NCBI GenBank assembly: GCA_902783925.1
Contig: CACZSV010000199.1
Span: 1 to 10,418, forward strand
Source of the DNA: an uncultured Coriobacteriaceae bacterium
Lineage (GTDB): Bacteria > Actinomycetota > Coriobacteriia > Coriobacteriales > QAMH01
DNA: 10,418 bases
Direction of reading: 5' to 3'
In this document: positions 7,624 to 10,418 of the stretch, one piece after another
Position numbering within the stretch: position 1 is the first letter of the stretch
Layout: each line of letters starts with the position of its first letter
The notes under the pieces: generated by a model
Database searches by the model: none
What the model was told of the DNA's origin: nothing
The model's input: the letters and a program-made list of their open reading frames with translations, nothing else
Position numbers and translations under genes: made by a program

Positions 7624-7651
7624 CGAGCACATGCCCTAAAGCACGTGCTCG
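7624..7651. promoter_or_regulatory. Hairpin in the nrdD leader
   Basis: The arms CGAGCACATGC (7624-7634) and GCACGTGCTCG (7641-7651) are complementary over 11 bp with one mismatch, which is a G-U pair in the nrdD transcript, around a 6-nt loop. It lies between the NrdR-like array and the ribosome site, 44 nt from the ATG. It could influence mRNA stability or serve as a protein-binding palindrome; the role is unknown. Confidence 0.5.
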
Positions 7652-7663
7652 AGATTGCCTGTC

Positions 7664-7679
7664 ACACAATTTGCTGTGT
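7664..7679. promoter_or_regulatory. NrdR-box-like site 1
   Basis: ACACAATTTGCTGTGT has ACAC/GTGT ends and matches 13 of 16 positions of the published NrdR box pattern (acaCwAtATaTwGtgt, as I recall it). NrdR is the zinc/ATP-cone repressor of bacterial ribonucleotide reductase genes. This site is the nearest of four to nrdD, 84 nt before its ATG. Confidence 0.6.
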
Positions 7680-7693
7680 ATGATGCACAGAAT

Positions 7694-7709
7694 AGCCCAT
7701 ATCTTGTGG
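7694..7709. promoter_or_regulatory. NrdR-box-like site 2
   Basis: AGCCCATATCTTGTGG matches about 11 of 16 positions, with a conserved right half (CTTGTGG) and a decayed left half. Its start is 30 bp from site 1 and 33 bp from site 3, the phasing expected of cooperative NrdR binding. Confidence 0.5.
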
Positions 7710-7726
7710 CGAAGTGAGCAGAAAAA

Positions 7727-7742
7727 ATACAAGATATTGTGG
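7727..7742. promoter_or_regulatory. NrdR-box-like site 3
   Basis: ATACAAGATATTGTGG matches about 13 of 16 positions, including the central ATAT. Its start is 33 bp from site 2 and 32 bp from site 4. Sites 3 and 4 form the spacing typical of a standard NrdR box pair, with 16 bp between the boxes. Confidence 0.68.
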
Positions 7743-7758
7743 AAAAATCCACTTGACT

Positions 7759-7774
7759 TCACGAGATGTTGTGT
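7759..7774. promoter_or_regulatory. NrdR-box-like site 4
   Basis: TCACGAGATGTTGTGT matches about 12 of 16 positions, with a strong GTTGTGT right half. It is the site farthest from nrdD and probably pairs with site 3. A clear promoter could not be fixed relative to these boxes. Confidence 0.58.
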
Positions 7775-8085
7775 TTTCGCAGGTCGTTCTTCTCCTATAA
7801 ATAGATAAGCAACGAGTTGCCCCGGCGCGAAAAAAATTTTTTTCTGCGAACGGATTGCAGTTTTGCGAAAACCTGTCGAAAAAGTGCCACTATCTAGGCC
7901 ATTTTATAAATTTTTGACCATTCTACGGTAAAACCCAACGTCAAAAGGGAGGTGCGGCGTGCGGCTGAACAACTGAGCTCCTCTAGCAATACGTGTCCAA
8001 AGGATGATTATCGCTGTTTCGCGAACTAGGGTTTTGCTGAAAGAACCCCGAGCTTTTGCACTGATCAGCAAATACGACTCGACCG
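7775..8085. other. Non-coding stretch upstream of the nrdD operator array
   Basis: No gene is visible here. It holds an A7T7 run at 7830-7843, likely bent DNA upstream of the nrdD control region. A weak promoter-like pair on the minus strand is also present, with -35 TTTACC at 7927-7932 and -10 TATAAA at 7903-7908 and an 18 nt spacer. That would put all four NrdR-like sites downstream of transcription start, so I trust it little. A small inverted repeat GGGTT/AACCC (8029-8033, 8044-8048) lies between this and the gdhA terminator. Nothing else is recognised. Confidence 0.45.
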
Positions 8086-8087
8086 GA

Positions 8088-8128
8088 CGGAACAACGTAA
8101 AGGGCGCCGCGGATTCCCACGGCGCCCC
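8088..8128 (-). terminator. Probable rho-independent terminator of gdhA
   Basis: The minus-strand transcript forms GGGCGCCG/CGGCGCCC (arms 8120-8127 and 8102-8109), with two further G-C pairs above a mismatch. It is followed by TTTACGTTGTT, a modest U-rich tail. It begins about 30 nt after the gdhA stop. The hairpin is strong but the tail is broken, so efficiency is uncertain. Confidence 0.7.
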
Positions 8129-8157
8129 TCAGGAGCAAAGCTGTGTGCAAGCTCGGT

Positions 8158-9495
8158 TTAGACGATACCCTGAGCCATCATTGCATCGGCGACTTTCAAG
8201 AAGCCGGCGATATTCGCACCCATGACATAGTTGCCCTCATGGCCATACTCGCGGGCAGCGTCATCTGCTGCATGGTAGATGCCCTTCATGATCTCTTGCA
8301 GACGATTGTCCACCTCTTCGAAGGTCCATGAGAGACGCTCGGAATTCTGGCTCATCTCAAGACCGCTCGTTGCGACGCCGCCGGCATTTGCGGCTTTGCC
8401 TGGGAAGAACGCAACGCCGTTTTCCTGCAGGTACTGTGTGGCATCGAGCGTCGTGGGCATATTCGCGCCTTCGGTGAGAACCTTGCAGCCATTGGCGACG
8501 AGCGCCTTGGCGTCCTCGATGAAGACCTCGTTTTGCGTCGCGCACGGCATGGCAATGTCGCACGGGGTAACCCACACACCGCGGCCCTCGTGATATTCGA
8601 CCTTGTTATGGCCGCTGCGTGCTGCGTATTCGCTCAGGCGGCCGCGCTCGACCTCTTTGAGCTGCTTGATGACATCGAGGTTGATGCCATCCGGATCGTA
8701 GATCCAACCCGTGGAATCGGACATGGTAACGACCTTCGCGCCAAGCTGCGTGGCCTTCTCGGCTGCGTAAATGGCCACGTTGCCAGAACCGGAGATGCAA
8801 ACGGTCTTGCCAAAGAAGGAGTCGAAATGGCAGTTGAGATATTCCTCGGTGAAGTACACCGCGCCGTAACCTGTCGCCTCGGTGCGGGCAAGCGAGCCAC
8901 CAAAGCTGAGGCCCTTGCCGGTCAGAACGCCGGTCCACTCGTTACGAAGGCGCTTGTACTGACCGAACATGTAGCCAACCTCGCGGGCACCTGTGCCAAT
9001 GTCGCCGGCGGGCACGTCCGTATCGGCACCGATATGCTTGCAGAGCTCGGTCATGAACGACTGGCAGAAACGCATGACCTCGGCATCGGACTTGCCCTTG
9101 GGGTCGAAATCGCAGCCGCCCTTGCCGCCGCCCATGGGGAGCGTGGTGAGGCTGTTCTTGAAGATCTGCTCGAAACCCAGGAACTTCAAGATGGAGAGGT
9201 TCACGCTGGGATGCAGGCGAAGGCCGCCCTTGTACGGGCCAATCGCGCTGTTGAATTGCACGCGGAAACCGCGGTTGACCTGAGTCTTGCCATTGTCATC
9301 GACCCACGGCACGCGGAACATGACGACACGCTCGGGTTCGACGATGCGTTCGAGCAGCCCTGCCTCTTCGTATTCGGGATGCGCCTCGATGACAGGTTCG
9401 AGAGACTCCAAGACCTCAGTGACAGCCTGGATGAACTCGGGCTGGTTGGGGTCCTTTGCCTTGACTTGCTCGATGACGCGCTCTACATAACTCAC
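8158..9495 (-). CDS. gdhA: Glutamate dehydrogenase, hexameric type, probably NADP-dependent
   Basis: A 445-residue cytoplasmic enzyme that converts 2-oxoglutarate and ammonium to glutamate, reversibly. Residues match the Clostridium symbiosum enzyme position for position: substrate lysines K89 (GPYKGG) and K113 (IFK), catalytic K125 in PMGGGKGG, and D165 in PAGDIGTG. The Rossmann fold of the coenzyme domain shows SGSGNVA at 235-241, and the C-terminal ATSGLEMSQNS block (375-385) is intact. Full length for the family. The start is GTG at 9495, chosen because AAAGGAGG lies 5 nt upstream (9501-9508) and the protein opens as its relatives do. NADP rather than NAD use is a family-level guess; I cannot decide it from the coenzyme-loop residues. 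It is a single gene with its own -10-like element and a terminator. Confidence 0.96.
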   Translation of the reverse strand: MSYVERVIEQVKAKDPNQPEFIQAVTEVLESLEPVIEAHPEYEEAGLLERIVEPERVVMFRVPWVDDNGKTQVNRGFRVQFNSAIGPYKGGLRLHPSVNLSILKFLGFEQIFKNSLTTLPMGGGKGGCDFDPKGKSDAEVMRFCQSFMTELCKHIGADTDVPAGDIGTGAREVGYMFGQYKRLRNEWTGVLTGKGLSFGGSLARTEATGYGAVYFTEEYLNCHFDSFFGKTVCISGSGNVAIYAAEKATQLGAKVVTMSDSTGWIYDPDGINLDVIKQLKEVERGRLSEYAARSGHNKVEYHEGRGVWVTPCDIAMPCATQNEVFIEDAKALVANGCKVLTEGANMPTTLDATQYLQENGVAFFPGKAANAGGVATSGLEMSQNSERLSWTFEEVDNRLQEIMKGIYHAADDAAREYGHEGNYVMGANIAGFLKVADAMMAQGIV

Positions 9496-9500
9496 GGTGT

Positions 9501-9508
9501 CCTCCTTT
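9501..9508 (-). promoter_or_regulatory. gdhA: Strong ribosome binding site deciding a GTG start for gdhA
   Basis: The minus strand reads AAAGGAGG, nearly the full anti-16S complement, 5 nt before GTG at 9495. It makes the non-ATG start convincing and suggests high translation. Confidence 0.85.
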
Positions 9509-9527
9509 GGATTTTACAAACGCAGGT

Positions 9528-9533
9528 ATTATA
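9528..9533 (-). promoter_or_regulatory. Candidate -10 element for gdhA
   Basis: The minus strand reads a perfect TATAAT, 33 nt before the GTG start. No consensus -35 is visible at 16-18 nt upstream, and the region there holds direct repeats of CGAAACAT (9541-9548 and 9573-9580). An activator-dependent promoter is possible but unproven. Confidence 0.5.
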
Positions 9534-9556
9534 AAAGCGCCGAAACATGCAGCGAC

Positions 9557-9576
9557 TTCGAATTAATAGAATCGAA
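9557..9576. promoter_or_regulatory. AT-rich imperfect palindrome upstream of gdhA promoter
   Basis: TTCGAATT (9557-9564) and GAATCGAA (9569-9576) are inverted copies matching at 6 of 8 positions, situated about 25-45 bp upstream of the candidate -10. It may be a regulator site for gdhA; no known family was recognised. Confidence 0.3.
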
Positions 9577-9607
9577 ACATTCATTATTGCGAGTGGAGAC
9601 GCGCCCT

Positions 9608-10081
9608 TTACTTGACGATGACAACGGGCAGCTCCACGGCACGCAAAACCGCATAGCTCACCGAACCGAGGGCGCCGCGAAGAGCCCCGAGCCCGCGCCT
9701 GCCCATGACCACGCAATCATAGCCGCCCTCGTTTGCCTCCGCGCTTATGACCTCTTGCGGACGCCCTGAGCCGATTTTGACCCCGAGCTCGACGCCTTCG
9801 GGAATCTCGGAGATTACCTCGTCGATGTTCGAGCGCACGGCCTTTTCATGCTCCGCGTAATAGTTATCGCGCGCAGCGCGGGCGGAATCCTCACTTATTC
9901 GCGGCACGCCCGCCATACGGGCGGCCACCTCGAATGTGGCGTCATCGAATTCTAAAAGGTCGGTCACGTTGAGAACGGTGACATTCGCGTTTTCGACGCA
10001 ACTTGCAAGGTCAAGCGCCGCAAGCAGGGCATGCTGAGCGTGCTCTGAGTTGTCATAGGGAACGAGTATCTTTTTGTACAT
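9608..10081 (-). CDS. Universal stress protein (UspA family)
   Basis: A single-domain 157-residue cytoplasmic protein of the usual Usp length. The start is the ATG at 10081 (MYKKILVPYDNSEHA), with GGAG 6 nt upstream. A longer in-frame ATG at 10117 would add 12 residues ahead of the conserved first strand and lacks a site. The first strand KKILVPYDNSE carries the nucleotide-contacting Asp. The C-terminal glycine-rich loop MGRRGLGALRGALGSVS resembles the ATP-binding G-2x-G-9x-G(S/T) motif, but the gap between the second and third key glycines is 8 residues instead of 9. The final strand PVVIVK is typical. ATP binding is therefore likely but not certain. It lies 112 bp before gdhA on the same strand, with a candidate gdhA promoter between them. 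Exact role unknown. Confidence 0.92.
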   Translation of the reverse strand: MYKKILVPYDNSEHAQHALLAALDLASCVENANVTVLNVTDLLEFDDATFEVAARMAGVPRISEDSARAARDNYYAEHEKAVRSNIDEVISEIPEGVELGVKIGSGRPQEVISAEANEGGYDCVVMGRRGLGALRGALGSVSYAVLRAVELPVVIVK

Positions 10082-10147
10082 GTTTGTCTCCATCCTTGCG
10101 AATTGCGATGTGTCCATTGTAGTACGAACCAGCGCTCATCACGCATC

Positions 10148-10153
10148 ATTATA
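10148..10153 (-). promoter_or_regulatory. Candidate -10 element for the universal stress protein gene
   Basis: The minus strand reads TATAAT 66 nt before the chosen ATG. The matching -35 position (about 10171-10176) falls in the outer arm of the large palindrome at 10170-10237, so a protein bound there, or a cruciform, would affect this promoter. Confidence 0.45.
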
Positions 10154-10169
10154 TAGAGCTTGCATACAG

Positions 10170-10237
10170 GTGAGTTGGCATGACGTTCATCGCGACTCAT
10201 TTTCGAATGAGTCGCGATGAACGTCATGCCAACTCAC
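10170..10237. repeat. Perfect 32 bp inverted repeat with TTCG loop
   Basis: Arms 10170-10201 and 10206-10237 are exactly complementary, with the loop TTCG at 10202-10205. The apex reads CGCGACTCATT, loop, AATGAGTCGCG, which matches the terminal sequences of the hairpin repeat at 3230-3297. It lies between the divergently transcribed stress-protein gene and the hydrolase-like gene, so it is not placed as a terminator for either. Possible roles are a cruciform-forming regulatory site, a compact mobile repeat, or a structured 5' leader for the rightward gene. Confidence 0.9.
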
Positions 10238-10294
10238 TCGACTCTTGTGGTGTACACTCTCTGCATCATCCAGTATGCGCGATGAGGAGCAGTT

Positions 10295-10418
10295 ATGGAT
10301 AACTTTGAGGTAATTGACCTGCCCGTACAGACAGATAGCAAGAATATCTTCGGCGTCATGTACCTGCCCAACGAGACACGCTCGGGCAAACGAGTTCCGC
10401 TCGTCATATACGCGCATG
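10295..10418 (+). CDS. Partial N-terminus of a probable alpha/beta hydrolase
   Basis: The gene runs off the right edge; 41 complete codons are visible. The ATG at 10295 has AGGAG 5 nt upstream (10285-10289), and the frame is open to the end. The visible part reads a first strand pair (NIFGVMYLPNE) and then RVPLVIYAH. This is the layout of alpha/beta hydrolases of the S9/S33 (serine aminopeptidase or X-Pro-dipeptidyl-peptidase-like) type, in which a short polypeptide leads to the strand before the oxyanion HG. The nucleophile elbow and the rest of the triad are off the window, so the specific enzyme cannot be named. No signal peptide is visible. It is transcribed divergently from the stress-protein gene, sharing the palindrome-bearing intergenic region. 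Confidence 0.65.
   Translation, partial: MDNFEVIDLPVQTDSKNIFGVMYLPNETRSGKRVPLVIYAH

Noticed and set aside
7904..8095. A 63-codon minus-strand frame between gdhA and nrdD
   Set aside because: It has no good ribosome site, overlaps the gdhA terminator tail, and has unremarkable composition.
8533..9534. A 333-codon open frame on the plus strand opposite gdhA
   Set aside because: It mirrors gdhA codon bias, has no recognisable family, and would run antisense through the gdhA promoter.
10187..10417. A minus-strand frame entering from the right edge
   Set aside because: It is antisense to the hydrolase-like start and ends in the palindrome; the plus-strand frame has a proper ribosome site.
1..10418. 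CRISPR arrays, tRNA or rRNA genes, complete insertion sequences, phage genes
   Set aside because: No regularly spaced repeats, T-loop-like motif in a cloverleaf context, transposase or phage protein was found.

Overview
This is a 10.4 kb bacterial chromosomal window of about 55% GC. It carries six genes, five of them complete and on the minus strand, plus the start of a seventh-position gene on the plus strand at the right edge (counted here as the sixth). The strict anaerobe enzyme set (NrdD/NrdG, a hexameric-type glutamate dehydrogenase) and two secreted proteins carrying DUF5648-type repeats point to a gut-type anaerobic actinobacterium. Class Coriobacteriia is my best guess. That placement is inferred from protein style only and no marker gene is present.

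Layout from left to right. Positions 1-185 are non-coding and hold a small REP-like palindrome. Positions 186-3104 (minus) encode a secreted papain-family (C1A) cysteine protease with a lectin-like region, one DUF11-like Ig domain and three C-terminal DUF5648 repeats. Positions 3347-4390 (minus) encode a secreted cyclophilin with the same three-repeat module at its N-terminus. Positions 4556-5107 and 5358-7580 (minus) are nrdG and nrdD, the anaerobic ribonucleotide reductase activase and catalytic subunit. Positions 7581-8157 are a 577 bp control region with four NrdR-box-like sites, a leader hairpin and the gdhA terminator. Positions 8158-9495 (minus) are gdhA, and 9608-10081 (minus) is a universal stress protein. 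A divergent gene starts at 10295 (plus) and looks like the N-terminus of an alpha/beta hydrolase.

How the genes work together: nrdD and nrdG form an anaerobic dNTP-synthesis unit whose promoter region carries what looks like an extended NrdR operator array. The protease and the cyclophilin are both exported and share a repeat module, so they probably act at the same extracellular or cell-wall site. The cyclophilin may help fold exported proteins. gdhA handles ammonia/glutamate balance and appears to have its own promoter and terminator.

The most striking non-coding structures are three. The first is a perfect 32 bp inverted repeat with a TTCG loop in the divergent intergenic region (10170-10237). 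The second is a hairpin repeat present in two direct copies flanking the cyclophilin gene (3230-3297 and 4481-4546), whose end motif recurs in the apex of that palindrome. The third is the four-site NrdR-like array (7664-7774). I did not find a complete unknown multi-gene system; the novelty here is mainly in the repeats and regulatory DNA.
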